Origin: Flavobacterium piscisymbiosum
Lineage (GTDB): Bacteria > Bacteroidota > Bacteroidia > Flavobacteriales > Flavobacteriaceae
NCBI RefSeq assembly: GCF_020905295.1
Contig: NZ_JAJJMM010000001.1
Location: forward strand, 3,038,001-3,102,000
Reading direction: 5' to 3'
DNA: 64,000 nt
Shown here: positions 45,831 through 54,315 of the stretch, in pieces
Layout: every line of letters begins with the position of its first letter
Position numbering within the stretch: the stretch's first letter is position 1
The notes under the pieces: generated by a model
Seen by the model: only the letters and a program-made list of their open reading frames with translations
Told to the model about the DNA's origin: nothing
Databases searched by the model: none
Translations under genes and position numbers: made by a program

Positions 45831-46352
45831 ATGAAAACTTTCATTTTAAATATTGTGATCCTTTTAGTTTTTTCTCCCGTATTATATGCGCAGGAAAAAG
45901 AGGATAACTCAGATTTTAAAAATTATAGCTCCTCTGTTTTTAATTCAAAACAAGTGGCTTTTAGTGTAGTTTCTTCAATGGATAAAAAAGCTCAAAATGA
46001 TTTAAATCAAAAAATCCAATCGGGTATTAATATTCAGCAAATTGGGGATTTGAATAAAGTAATAGCAAATTTAAAATCGAATGAAATCAAGGTTGCTATA
46101 AATCAAAACGGAGATAGTAATCAATTGTTTTTAGATAAAAAAGCAAAATCAATTACTCAAAATTTTGTACAGCAAGGAGATAACAATAAAATTTCTGATT
46201 TTACATTGAATACCAATTATAATGTAAATATGGAAATGATCCAAAAAGGAGACAATCAAAACATTCAAAGTATTGGAACCAATTCACTGTCAAAAAATAT
46301 GAAAATTACCCAGACAGGAAATGGCGCTTCAGTAATTCTTATTAATAAATAA
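45831..46352 (+). CDS. csgB: Second curlin-repeat protein, CsgB-like nucleator
   Basis: 173 residues with a signal peptide (TFILNIVILLVFSPVLYAQ). Repeats are sparser than in the upstream subunit: NIQQIGDLNKVIANL, AINQNGDSNQLFL, FVQQGDNNKISDF, MIQKGDNQNIQSI, ITQTGNGASVILI. The position right after csgA, the shorter length and the hydrophobic, lysine-bearing repeats support a CsgB role: nucleating fibres at the outer membrane. The symbol is by analogy. Confidence 0.82.
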   Translation: MKTFILNIVILLVFSPVLYAQEKEDNSDFKNYSSSVFNSKQVAFSVVSSMDKKAQNDLNQKIQSGINIQQIGDLNKVIANLKSNEIKVAINQNGDSNQLFLDKKAKSITQNFVQQGDNNKISDFTLNTNYNVNMEMIQKGDNQNIQSIGTNSLSKNMKITQTGNGASVILINK

Positions 46353-46360
46353 ATTTAAAC

Positions 46361-47094
46361 ATGCGTTTTTTATATCGACATATCACATTCGTATTTCTGG
46401 TTTTTACTGCCATAGTATATGGTCAGGTCCCCCAAGACAAAATAAAAGCAAAACTGGAAATTGAAAAAGTAGAGGGTAATGTAAAAATTACGGGTACAGC
46501 TGAAAATCTTACTGATGTCATCAGAGGTGCTGCCTATAGAATGTCTGTTATAAAAAATAATAATAAAAGTAATAATCAGTCTAATAATGACCAGGTTGGT
46601 GTTTTTACCTTACAGCCAAACGAAAAGCAAAAATTATCTACATCTCAGATTAATCTGTCTGAGGATGATGAGGTAGTCGTTTTATTATTGTTTTATGATG
46701 AAGACAAGCAAATAATAGCGAAGGATCGTGTGGTTTTGGGTGAAGAAAAAAAAAAGATGTAGAAGTAATTGTATTGCCTGTTGACGGATTTGTGTTAAGA
46801 GGAATTATTACAGACGATACTAAAACCAAAATGGGAAAAGATTTTTACGACAGGTATTATTACAAATACAATGATATTGGAATCAACGCTGAAAAAATAG
46901 TCACAATAGGTGAAGAATATAGTTTTGCAAGAAATACATCCATAACCATAAGTATCGACAACGAAGTTATTTATGAGTTTCTGGCAAGGCCGGATGATGA
47001 ATTTTTGGATGCAGTTGCAGAAGAATCTGTAAATGCCACCTTCACTTACCTGAAAGAAAAAGAAAAAGAGCGCAAATATTTCACTCAGTATTAA
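46361..47094 (+). CDS. csgE: CsgH-like plus CsgE curli assembly protein, split by a frameshift at an A10 tract
   Basis: The first frame (46361-46762, 133 residues) has a signal peptide (YRHITFVFLVFTAIVYGQ) and a beta-sandwich domain of CsgH/CsgC type (KLEIEKVEGNVKITGTAENL). It hits TAG at 46760-46762, just after A10 at 46746-46755. The other frame then runs through DVEVIVLPVDGFVLRGIITD to a CsgE domain (KMGKDFYDRYYY, FARPDDEFLDAV) ending at 47094. That frame has a TGA at 46741-46743 and only a TTG as a possible start, with no signal peptide. One added A (or two lost) joins both halves into about 245 residues, the expected fused flavobacterial form. CsgE gates the CsgG secretion channel. Confidence 0.82.
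46746..46755 (+). repeat. A10 homopolymer at the CsgH/CsgE junction
   Basis: Ten A between GAAG and GATG. The zero frame reads on to TAG within 7 bases; the shifted frame enters the CsgE domain. Confidence 0.95.
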
Positions 47095-47110
47095 TTTTAT
47101 TATTAGCGAC

Positions 47111-47515
47111 ATGAAATTTATAATCACCCTGGCAGTATTCCTGCTTATTTCTCCGTTTATAAATGCTCAGGCATTAGTTTATAAACCAGTCAATCCGGCT
47201 TTTGGAGGAGATACCTTTAACTATCAATGGCTTTTGAGTAGTGCCGAAGCTCAGAATAAGCAAAAAGATAAAACAGCCGAAACAAAAACACAAACTGATT
47301 TAGAGCGATTTAAAGCCAATTTAAATTCGCAATTATTGAGTCAGATTTCAAGTACACTCTACAAGCAACAATTTGGTACTGATGGCATAAAAGAAGGTTC
47401 TTATACTTTCGGGAGCTATTCAGTTGATGTTTACCCATCTGCAGACGGGCTTACCCTAAATATTTTAGACACCAATACCGGCGAACAAACTCAAGTAATT
47501 ATCCCAAATCACTAA
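47111..47515 (+). CDS. csgF: Curli assembly protein CsgF
   Basis: 134 residues. Signal peptide (KFIITLAVFLLISPFINAQ) then LVYKPVNPAFGGDTFNYQWLLSSAEAQN, the CsgF signature: NPAFGG followed by the helical hairpin. CsgF threads its N-terminus into the CsgG pore and couples secretion to nucleation at the cell surface. It lies between csgE and csgG with 16 bp and 1 bp gaps, as expected for a single operon. Confidence 0.95.
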   Translation: MKFIITLAVFLLISPFINAQALVYKPVNPAFGGDTFNYQWLLSSAEAQNKQKDKTAETKTQTDLERFKANLNSQLLSQISSTLYKQQFGTDGIKEGSYTFGSYSVDVYPSADGLTLNILDTNTGEQTQVIIPNH

Positions 47516-47516
47516 C

Positions 47517-48878
47517 ATGAGATTACATCACTACTTATTTATAGTATCCGGATTACTTTTTTCGGGTTGCGGTGCTTATTATAATCAGCCAACCGGCGTG
47601 CAAAAAGCAGTTTTAGGAGAAGGAACTCCTGCCACTTCATTATTAAAAGATCTGCCAAAACCCAAAGAACAAGTTGTCGTGGGTGTCTATAAATTCAGAG
47701 ACCAGACCGGACAATATAAACCACAGGAAAACGGAAGCAGTTTTAGTACTGCCGTGACCCAGGGCGCCACTTCTATATTGATAAAAGCGCTGGAAGATTC
47801 TAAATGGTTTATACCCATCGAGCGTGAAAATATTGGTAATTTATTGCAGGAACGAAATCTTATTCGGGCAACGCGTCAGGAATATGTGAAAAATGCCAAT
47901 CCAAACGAACCTCAGTTAACCCCTTTATTATATGCAGGGGTTTTATTAGAGGGCGGAATAGTTTCATATGATTCTAATATTATTACCGGAGGTTTCGGGG
48001 CACGATATTTTGGAGCCGGAGCTTCTGTAAAATACCGTCAGGATCGTGTTACGGTTTATTTGAGAATGATTTCAACATCTAACGGAAAAATTTTAAAATC
48101 AGTTTATATCTCTAAAACTATTTTGTCTCAGGCTATTGATGAAAGTTTGTTTCGATATGTAAATTTTAAAAGACTATTAGAAGTTGAAACCGGATACACC
48201 ACAAACGAACCCGTACATATGGCGGTTACCGAAGCCATCGAAAAAGCAGTAGAATCTTTGGTTCTGGAAGGTATAAAAGATAATATCTGGGAAGCAGATG
48301 CACCAAAATTTGAAGTTGATAATCTACTAAAAGCATATGCCGAAGAAACCAAAACGGCTGATGTAACCGCGCTTTACGGAAGAGAATTAGAAAACAGAAG
48401 AAGCAAATTTGCTATCGAAATTTCCGGCGGTGCGACCCTTATGGATGGCGATTATCAAGATCCGCTTTTACGGCCTTTTGGTCGCGGCGCTTTAAAGTAT
48501 TTTATAATTCCAAGCTTTAATATAAGCGCTTCTACAAACGTGGTCAATCTCGCCAACACAAATTTACTCGACGTAGGTTATATCACTTATGATCTTAATC
48601 TCGAATGGATTTTACTCCCCAAAGATCGTTTTACTCCTTATCTCTACGGAGGCGGTGGATATGCAACAAACAGGAAATTCGAGAATGCCTATGGTAAAAT
48701 TCAATACGGTTTAGGACTTGAATATCTGATTTCAGACAAAATTGGAATCAAATTGTTTGGAGAGCAAAACATTAATTTTAGTGATAATGTCGACTATATA
48801 AAAGCAGGAACCCGTGACGATTACTATTATAAATTCGGGTTAGGACTTACTTATTATTTTGGGAAAAAGAAAAAATAA
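47517..48878 (+). CDS. csgG: CsgG curli secretion channel with C-terminal barrel extension
   Basis: 453 residues. Lipoprotein signal (SGLLFSGCGAYYNQ). Residues about 20-265 are CsgG proper (VVVGVYKFRDQTGQYKPQ, ALEDSKWFIPIERENIGNLLQERN, RVTVYLRMISTSNGKIL), which forms the nonameric outer-membrane pore. About 160 extra C-terminal residues look like an outer-membrane beta-barrel (EISGGATLMDGDY, FTPYLYGGGGYATN, YYKFGLGLTYYFG, ending in aromatic residues). The E. coli protein is about 277 residues and lacks this part. The start is 1 bp after csgF. Confidence 0.93.
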   Translation: MRLHHYLFIVSGLLFSGCGAYYNQPTGVQKAVLGEGTPATSLLKDLPKPKEQVVVGVYKFRDQTGQYKPQENGSSFSTAVTQGATSILIKALEDSKWFIPIERENIGNLLQERNLIRATRQEYVKNANPNEPQLTPLLYAGVLLEGGIVSYDSNIITGGFGARYFGAGASVKYRQDRVTVYLRMISTSNGKILKSVYISKTILSQAIDESLFRYVNFKRLLEVETGYTTNEPVHMAVTEAIEKAVESLVLEGIKDNIWEADAPKFEVDNLLKAYAEETKTADVTALYGRELENRRSKFAIEISGGATLMDGDYQDPLLRPFGRGALKYFIIPSFNISASTNVVNLANTNLLDVGYITYDLNLEWILLPKDRFTPYLYGGGGYATNRKFENAYGKIQYGLGLEYLISDKIGIKLFGEQNINFSDNVDYIKAGTRDDYYYKFGLGLTYYFGKKKK

Positions 48879-48942
48879 GGAATTGTGAAAATCAGAATTT
48901 AAAAATATAACGATGAAGTTTAAATTTAAAAACAAATTAATA

Positions 48943-50427
48943 ATGAAGTATTTATACAAAATAGCAAGCGTACTTTTTTTATTGTTTTTGGTTTCATGCA
49001 GTGAAGAGAAAATAGGAGAATCGGCATATGGTACCGTTAGCGGAAGAGTGGTGAATGCAGATACTTTTGAACCAATGGAAAATGTAAAAATCCTTTCAAG
49101 CCCCACAACAAGTACCGTTTTTACAGATGCCGAAGGTAAATTTACAGTTTCGAACGTGAAGGTGGGCGAATATTCTTTTCAGGCTCAAAAAGATGGTTTT
49201 ATAGCAAAATTTGAAGCCACAACGGTTACTGCAAATAATACATCACAAGTGGTTTTTGAACTCAAAAAAGCATCAGCCAATAACAAACCGCCAACAGTTC
49301 CCGTATTAGTAAGTCCGGTTGATAATAGTACGGCTCAGGCAGTAACATTAGACCTGACTTGGACAGCTACAGATCCGGACAAAGATGAATTAATTTTTAA
49401 AATAACCCTTAGAAACGACAGTAACAGCGAGGTAAAAGTTTATGACGCTATAAAAGCGAACAAACTTACATTGACAGATTTGATCTTTGGAGCAAAATAC
49501 TACTGGCAAATTGAAGTTACAGATGGTGTAAATACACCTGTTTTAAGCACCGTAAGTACCTTTACTACAATTGCTTTTCCGGCGACAAGATATTTGTTTG
49601 TAAAAAACATAAACGATAATAATGTGATTTTTACTGCCGATGATGCAGGTAAACAATATCAATTAACAAGTTCAGACAGAAATTACTGGCGCCCAAGAAG
49701 AAATAATCTGGTAAAGAAAATTGCCTTTATAGGAACAAATGGTTCCCAAAATGATCTTTATACCATGAATTTTGACGGAACGGGAATTAAAAAATTAACC
49801 AGTTCAGTGCCAATTGCCGGATTCAATTCAGATTATATAGGGTATTCCTGGAACGCTTCAGGAAGTGAATTGATTTATCCTAATTTCGATAAATTATACA
49901 AAATCAACAATGACGGAAGCGGTTTGACCAAAATATTCCAAACACCAAATGGCAAATTCATATCAGAGTGTGACTGGAGCGCAGACGGATCGAAAATCGC
50001 TTTAAAAGTAAATGATGCCAACGGATATAATGTCGAGGTTTATGTAATTAATACTGCTGGCGCGGTTATAGCGACAGTTCTTTCTGGTCAAAACGGAGCA
50101 GTAGGCGGCCTAAACTTTTCCATCACAGGACAAAAATTAGTGTATACCCGAGATGTTACAGGATTCGAAAGTTCAAATTACCGACAATTAGATTCTAAAA
50201 TTTTCGAATACAGTTTTGCATCCGGAAATTCTACACAAATTATAACAGAGAAAATATCCGGAACAAACGATCTCGATGTACGATATTCTCCAAACGAGTC
50301 CGAATTAATTTTTACCAATACCTCAAATGATGGTATTTCGATAAAAAATATTGTAAAAACCACAGTAGGAGTTGTCAATTCCAGAGTAGTATTATTTTCA
50401 GGAACAGCAATGCCCGACTGGGAGTAA
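48943..50427 (+). CDS. Curli-operon lipoprotein with CarboxypepD, Fn3-like and beta-propeller domains
   Basis: 494 residues from the ATG at 48943. The ATG at 48913 would add ten residues before the signal sequence. Lipobox LLFLVSCSEEK. Then a carboxypeptidase regulatory-like domain (about 22-105: GTVSGRVVNADTFEPMENV), a fibronectin III-like domain (about 115-215: YWQIEVTDGVN), and WD40/PD40-like TolB propeller blades (about 220-490: LYTMNFDGTGIKKLTSS, LYKINNDGSGLTKIF). It is 64 bp after csgG on the same strand and followed by the operon terminator, so it is probably a curli-associated envelope protein. Exact role unknown. Confidence 0.85.
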   Translation: MKYLYKIASVLFLLFLVSCSEEKIGESAYGTVSGRVVNADTFEPMENVKILSSPTTSTVFTDAEGKFTVSNVKVGEYSFQAQKDGFIAKFEATTVTANNTSQVVFELKKASANNKPPTVPVLVSPVDNSTAQAVTLDLTWTATDPDKDELIFKITLRNDSNSEVKVYDAIKANKLTLTDLIFGAKYYWQIEVTDGVNTPVLSTVSTFTTIAFPATRYLFVKNINDNNVIFTADDAGKQYQLTSSDRNYWRPRRNNLVKKIAFIGTNGSQNDLYTMNFDGTGIKKLTSSVPIAGFNSDYIGYSWNASGSELIYPNFDKLYKINNDGSGLTKIFQTPNGKFISECDWSADGSKIALKVNDANGYNVEVYVINTAGAVIATVLSGQNGAVGGLNFSITGQKLVYTRDVTGFESSNYRQLDSKIFEYSFASGNSTQIITEKISGTNDLDVRYSPNESELIFTNTSNDGISIKNIVKTTVGVVNSRVVLFSGTAMPDWE

Positions 50428-50466
50428 CTTTTAGGAGCCAAAATTTTATAACCAATTTTACTCAGG

Positions 50467-50504
50467 AAATTCGGCAGCGCTATAAAACCTGCCGAATTTT
50501 TTTT
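50467..50504 (+). terminator. Curli operon terminator
   Basis: AAATTCGGCAG - loop - CTGCCGAATTT stem followed by T8, about 40 bp after the last gene. Confidence 0.92.
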
Positions 50505-50559
50505 GTGCGTCAAATATTCAATTTTAAATAGTATAGCCCTGAGAATTAAAAAAAGGGAT

Positions 50560-50567
50560 TATCTTTG
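50560..50567 (+). promoter_or_regulatory. -7 element of purM
   Basis: TATCTTTG, 26 bp upstream of the ATG at 50594. The -33 region has CCTG instead of TTTG. Confidence 0.5.
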
Positions 50568-50593
50568 CACCACATCAACACAAACTAAGTTTC

Positions 50594-51772
50594 ATGAGTT
50601 CAGATTCTAGCAAAAGGTACGCACAAAGAGGTGTTTCGGCATCAAAAGAAGACGTACACAACGCCATAAAAAATATCGATAAAGGTTTATTTCCTCAAGC
50701 ATTTTGCAAAATTGTACCTGATTATTTAACACAGGACGAAGAATATTGCTTAATAATGCACGCTGACGGCGCTGGTACAAAATCGTCTTTGGCGTATATG
50801 TACTGGAAAGAAACAGGCGATATTTCGGTTTGGAAAGGAATTGCTCAGGATGCCTTAATCATGAATATCGACGATTTATTATGTGTTGGCGCGACAGATA
50901 ATATTTTGCTTTCATCTACTATTGGAAGAAACAAAAACTTAATTCCTGCAGAAGTTATTTCGGCAATCATCAACGGAACAGAGGAATTAATCAACGAATT
51001 AAAATCTTTTGGCGTAACCATTCATTCAACAGGCGGAGAAACTGCCGATGTTGGAGATGTAGTTCGTACCATAATTGTAGATTCTACCGTAACCGCTCGC
51101 ATGAAACGCAGCGACGTTGTAGACAATGCAAACATAAAAGCAGGCGACGTAATCGTAGGTTTAACCTCTTTTGGTCAGGCAACTTACGAAAAAAGCTATA
51201 ATGGCGGAATGGGAAGTAACGGATTAACATCTGCCCGTCACGACGTTTTTGGTAAATATTTAGCTAAAAAATATCCAGAAAGTTATGATGTACTTGTTCC
51301 CGAAGAATTAATTTATTCAGGTCAGGTAAATCTAACCGATGAGGTAGAAAACAGCCCAATAAACGCAGGTCAGTTGGTACTTTCTCCAACTCGTACTTAC
51401 GCGCCAATTATCAAGAAAATTTTAGACACTTATACTCCAAACGAAATTCACGGAATGGTGCATTGCAGTGGAGGAGCGCAAACTAAAATTTTACATTTTG
51501 TTCAAAATTTACACATTATAAAAGACAATTTATTCCCTGTTCCGCCATTGTTCAAGTTAATTCAGGAACAATCAAAAACCGATTGGAAAGAAATGTATCA
51601 GGTTTTCAATTGCGGTCACCGTATGGAAATTTACGTTCCTGAAAACATTGCACAAGATATTATTGCGATTTCAAAATCGTTCAATGTCGACGCACAAATC
51701 GTAGGTAGAGTAGAAGCAGCCGATGCTAAAAAACTAACGATCACCAGCGAATACGGAACATTCGAATATTAA
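50594..51772 (+). CDS. purM: AIR synthase (phosphoribosylformylglycinamidine cyclo-ligase)
   Basis: 392 residues, slightly longer than the E. coli enzyme (345). It carries the ATP-grasp-independent AIRS fold: HADGAGTKSSLAY, DIAQDALIMNIDDLLCVGA and STGGETADVGDVVRT near the active site, and GMVHCSGG in the C-terminal half. It closes FGAM to AIR in purine synthesis. It is monocistronic; the GG-rich repeat-bearing spacer after it holds a Flavo-1-like element. Confidence 0.93.
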   Translation: MSSDSSKRYAQRGVSASKEDVHNAIKNIDKGLFPQAFCKIVPDYLTQDEEYCLIMHADGAGTKSSLAYMYWKETGDISVWKGIAQDALIMNIDDLLCVGATDNILLSSTIGRNKNLIPAEVISAIINGTEELINELKSFGVTIHSTGGETADVGDVVRTIIVDSTVTARMKRSDVVDNANIKAGDVIVGLTSFGQATYEKSYNGGMGSNGLTSARHDVFGKYLAKKYPESYDVLVPEELIYSGQVNLTDEVENSPINAGQLVLSPTRTYAPIIKKILDTYTPNEIHGMVHCSGGAQTKILHFVQNLHIIKDNLFPVPPLFKLIQEQSKTDWKEMYQVFNCGHRMEIYVPENIAQDIIAISKSFNVDAQIVGRVEAADAKKLTITSEYGTFEY

Positions 51773-51954
51773 TATTTTTAAGGTGCTAAGGTTCTGAGTT
51801 GCTAAGATTCTAAGTTACAAAGATTCTGAACTTATTCTTAAAAGAAAAATTAGAATTTATTCATCAGGTAATGTGTAGAGGCGCACAGCAGTGCGTCTTA
51901 CGCAATGCTGATTTGGATTGCATTCGTTATAAAAATAATAACCATTAGCTTTTT

Positions 51955-52036
51955 TTAGGAGCTAATCCCGCTATCCGTTACAATCTTTTATTTTTTAAAG
52001 AAAAAAATAAAAGGATTTTCACTACTATCGGGGCTA
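51955..52036 (-). ncRNA. Flavo-1-like structured RNA element, copy C
   Basis: On the minus strand: TTAGCCCCGATAGTAGTG, ATCCTTTTATTTTTTT, loop, AAAAGATTGTAACGG, ATAGCGGGATTAGCTCC. It lies in the spacer after purM, immediately upstream of the gene at 52051. The orientation is opposite to that gene. The rest of 51773-51954 has CTAAGTTGCTAAGATTCTAAG words and no gene. Confidence 0.55.
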
Positions 52037-52050
52037 AAAAACACCAGGCT

Positions 52051-52407
52051 ATGTACGAATTACTTTTTTGGAAATATTTAGAAGAAGTTTACCTAAACCA
52101 CCACGAAGTTTACGAAGCTCTTGTAGAAAAAGAAACAGTAGAAGGTCTTGAAATACTTCCGGTTGAGGTAATCATGAACCGAATCAATTCTGTTTTTTCT
52201 AAATGGGAAAAAGTAGACGAAAACAGCTGGCAAAATACTACAGGAAAAGGCGCTTTTCAGGTAATCACAACCCCACAAAGCATCAAAATCGACTGTTATG
52301 GCACCGAAGGTAAAACCATGAATAAATTGGTAGAAGTAATGGAAGAATTCAAATTACCGTTGTACGATCCGCAAGTGCCGGAGCGATATGACGAAATGAG
52401 TGAATAG
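52051..52407 (+). CDS. Small cytoplasmic protein of unknown function
   Basis: 118 residues: YELLFWKYLEEVYLNHHEVYE, FSKWEKVDENSWQNTTGKGAFQ, MNKLVEVMEEFKLPLYDPQVPERYDE. Predicted mixed alpha/beta with a helical start, no signal peptide. Homologues are expected in flavobacteria, but I know no function. It stands between purM and a GNAT gene. Confidence 0.75.
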   Translation: MYELLFWKYLEEVYLNHHEVYEALVEKETVEGLEILPVEVIMNRINSVFSKWEKVDENSWQNTTGKGAFQVITTPQSIKIDCYGTEGKTMNKLVEVMEEFKLPLYDPQVPERYDEMSE

Positions 52408-52424
52408 TTTTTTTCTTTTATACC

Positions 52425-52510
52425 TTTTGTGAGTCTCTGTGAAATACTTCGTGCATCTCTGTGGAAAAGTTTTTACACAAAGTCACGCAAAGATTCACAC
52501 AGAGCATCAC
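52425..52510. repeat. Inverted TCTCTGTG/CACAGAG block
   Basis: TTTTGTGAGTCTCTGTG at the left is mirrored by CACAAAGTCACGCAAAG and CACACAGAG at the right. Same word family as 8011-8240. Confidence 0.7.
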
Positions 52511-52523
52511 AAAAAAATAGCTT

Positions 52524-53129
52524 ATGACAACACCAATTTTCAGTTTCTCAGACAATATCATTTTAGAAGACGATTTAGTTTTATTACGTCCTTTACAAGA
52601 ATCAGACGTTGATAATTTATTAGAAATATCGATTAACGAACCAGAAACCTGGAAATATTCATTAGTAGGAGCAGACGGAAAAGAGAATCTGATCAAATAT
52701 ATTCAGCTGGCGATAAAAGCACGAGAAAATCAAAAAGAATTTCCGTTTATTGTTTTCGATAAAAAGACTCAAAAATACGCAGGTTCAACCCGTTTTTACG
52801 ATATGAATCTTGAATTCAAAACACTTCAGTTAGGCTACACTTGGTACGGTTCTGCTTTTAGAGGCACCGGACTCAACAAACATTGTAAATTCTTACTATT
52901 ACAATTTGCTTTTGAAACCCTCGGAATGGAGCGCGTAGAATTCCGTGCAGATAATGACAACAAGCGAAGTATCGCTGCCATGAAAAGCATCGGTTGCAAA
53001 GTCGAAGGTGTTTTACGCAGCCATATGCCCACAATAGATAAAGAAATACGCCGTGATTCCATCGTTCTGAGTATTCTTAAAAACGAATGGTTCGACGAAG
53101 TAAAAGCAAACCTAAAACAAAAGCTTTAA
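52524..53129 (+). CDS. GNAT N-acetyltransferase, RimJ/RimL-like
   Basis: 201 residues of the Acetyltransf_3 type: LEDDLVLLRPLQESDVDNLL at the start, GYTWYGSAFRGTGLNKHCKFLL with the acetyl-CoA loop, and ERVEFRADNDNKRSIAAMKSIG, VEGVLRSHMP, the classic RimL-family end. It would acetylate a protein N-terminus or small amine in the cytoplasm. Ribosomal L7/L12 acetylation is not implied by sequence alone. Confidence 0.9.
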   Translation: MTTPIFSFSDNIILEDDLVLLRPLQESDVDNLLEISINEPETWKYSLVGADGKENLIKYIQLAIKARENQKEFPFIVFDKKTQKYAGSTRFYDMNLEFKTLQLGYTWYGSAFRGTGLNKHCKFLLLQFAFETLGMERVEFRADNDNKRSIAAMKSIGCKVEGVLRSHMPTIDKEIRRDSIVLSILKNEWFDEVKANLKQKL

Positions 53130-53133
53130 AAAA

Positions 53134-53416
53134 GAGCCATAGGCTCGCCAAATATTGTAGTGCTGTCCCCAAGCTTCGGGATCACTCCAGTCTAGACAAT
53201 CAAGGAAAAAAAGAGCCATAGGTTCGCCAAATATTGTAGTGCTGTCCCGAAGCTTCGGGATCAGTCTAGTCTAGACAATCAAGGAAAAAAGGGCCATAGG
53301 CTCGCCAAATATTGTAGTGCTGTCCCGAAGCTTCGGGATCAGTCCAGTCTAGACAATCAAGTAGAAAAGAGCCATAGGCTCGCCAAATATTGTAGGGCTG
53401 GATTTTAATCCAGTCT
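53134..53416 (+). repeat. Four-copy 78-bp array of two-hairpin elements
   Basis: Copies start at 53134, 53213, 53291 and 53369. Each has GAGCCATAGGCTCGCC, ATATTGTAG, then a palindrome: CCCGAAGCTTCGGG in copies 1-3 and CTGGATTTTAATCCAG in copy 4, and TCTAGACAATCAAG as a link in copies 1-3. The array fills the spacer between the GNAT gene and the convergent gene at 53511. No gene is inside. Confidence 0.9.
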
Positions 53417-53510
53417 AGCAAAGATTTACCCAATATTTAAATTGAAATTTGGAATTTAAATCGAGATTTAGATTAGAATTTAGAATTTAAAAAATTAGAA
53501 TTTAAAACTT

Positions 53511-54134
53511 CTACCCATCTTGCAAAATAAGATCTTGTTCTTTTCTCATCTTTACAACTAAAGTATCAATATGAGTTTTTATTTTTGGTGGTAAAGAATT
53601 CCAGCTAGCATCTTTTTTAAAACTTCGGCAATAATCCAGGTCGCATTCTACGGCGCGAATTACATATTTTTTATTCTTATAAACCGTAATAATTTTAATG
53701 CGTTTTATTTCATTATTTTCATTTCTGGTTCCGTAAACAATTACAGGATCGATATAGCCATCGCCGTCAAGATCTTTGGTGCTGCAGTATTTGGTCCAGA
53801 ACCAAATCTTAGTTTCTTTAGGTTCAGTGTTTTCAAGCAAGTCATTAATTCTCCATTTTTCTAAAAAACCGCCATGATCAGCCATGGTATAAATAGCTTG
53901 AATTTTGGTGCTTAAAGTATCTTTTTTAGAAATAATTTTTTGATTTTCGCACAAAAGCAAATTATATACGCCGCCTTTATCAGAACATTCAAAAGCCTTG
54001 TAAATAGGGAAATCCGAAACCTGATCGAGTTCTCTTTCTTTTATCTCACTTTTTGTTAATTTATAACTTTCTGTTTTTTGCGAAAAGCTCAATATGGAGT
54101 AAAAAAACAACAAGAATAGAAAATATTTTTTCAT
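53511..54134 (-). CDS. Exported protein of unknown function
   Basis: 207 residues from the ATG at 54134; a further in-frame ATG at 54143 gives three extra residues and is less likely. Signal peptide (KKYFLFLLFFYSILSFSQ). The mature part (YKLTKSEIKERELDQVSDF, FECSDKGGVYNLLLCENQ, TKYCSTKDLDGDGYIDPVIVYG) contains an EF-hand-like D-x-D-x-D-G-Y loop and several cysteines. It resembles small exported Bacteroidota proteins with M949_RS01915-type beta domains, but this is not firm. Confidence 0.75.
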   Translation of the reverse strand: MKKYFLFLLFFYSILSFSQKTESYKLTKSEIKERELDQVSDFPIYKAFECSDKGGVYNLLLCENQKIISKKDTLSTKIQAIYTMADHGGFLEKWRINDLLENTEPKETKIWFWTKYCSTKDLDGDGYIDPVIVYGTRNENNEIKRIKIITVYKNKKYVIRAVECDLDYCRSFKKDASWNSLPPKIKTHIDTLVVKMRKEQDLILQDG

Positions 54135-54315
54135 GTGTAGCATGGTATTTTTTGATCAATCAAAGATATTTAAAAGCTTTTTAGTTCTCTAAATTTTATA
54201 TTTTTTAAAAAGCAGATTTTGTTGTATTTTTCTAACCTGGAATTATTAGAAAAACGTTTTAGTAAGTGCCTGATATTGTTTTGTAGAAAATTTAATGTTT
54301 AAATAAAAATACCTG

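Noticed and set aside
46774..47094. CsgE as an independent gene starting at TTG
   Set aside because: TTG is a weak start, there is no signal peptide, and the frame upstream continues into the A10 junction; a fused, frame-interrupted gene explains it better.
53134..53416. CRISPR-like array
   Set aside because: The 78-bp units are repeated almost throughout, with no variable spacers of uniform length and no cas genes; they are palindromic elements.
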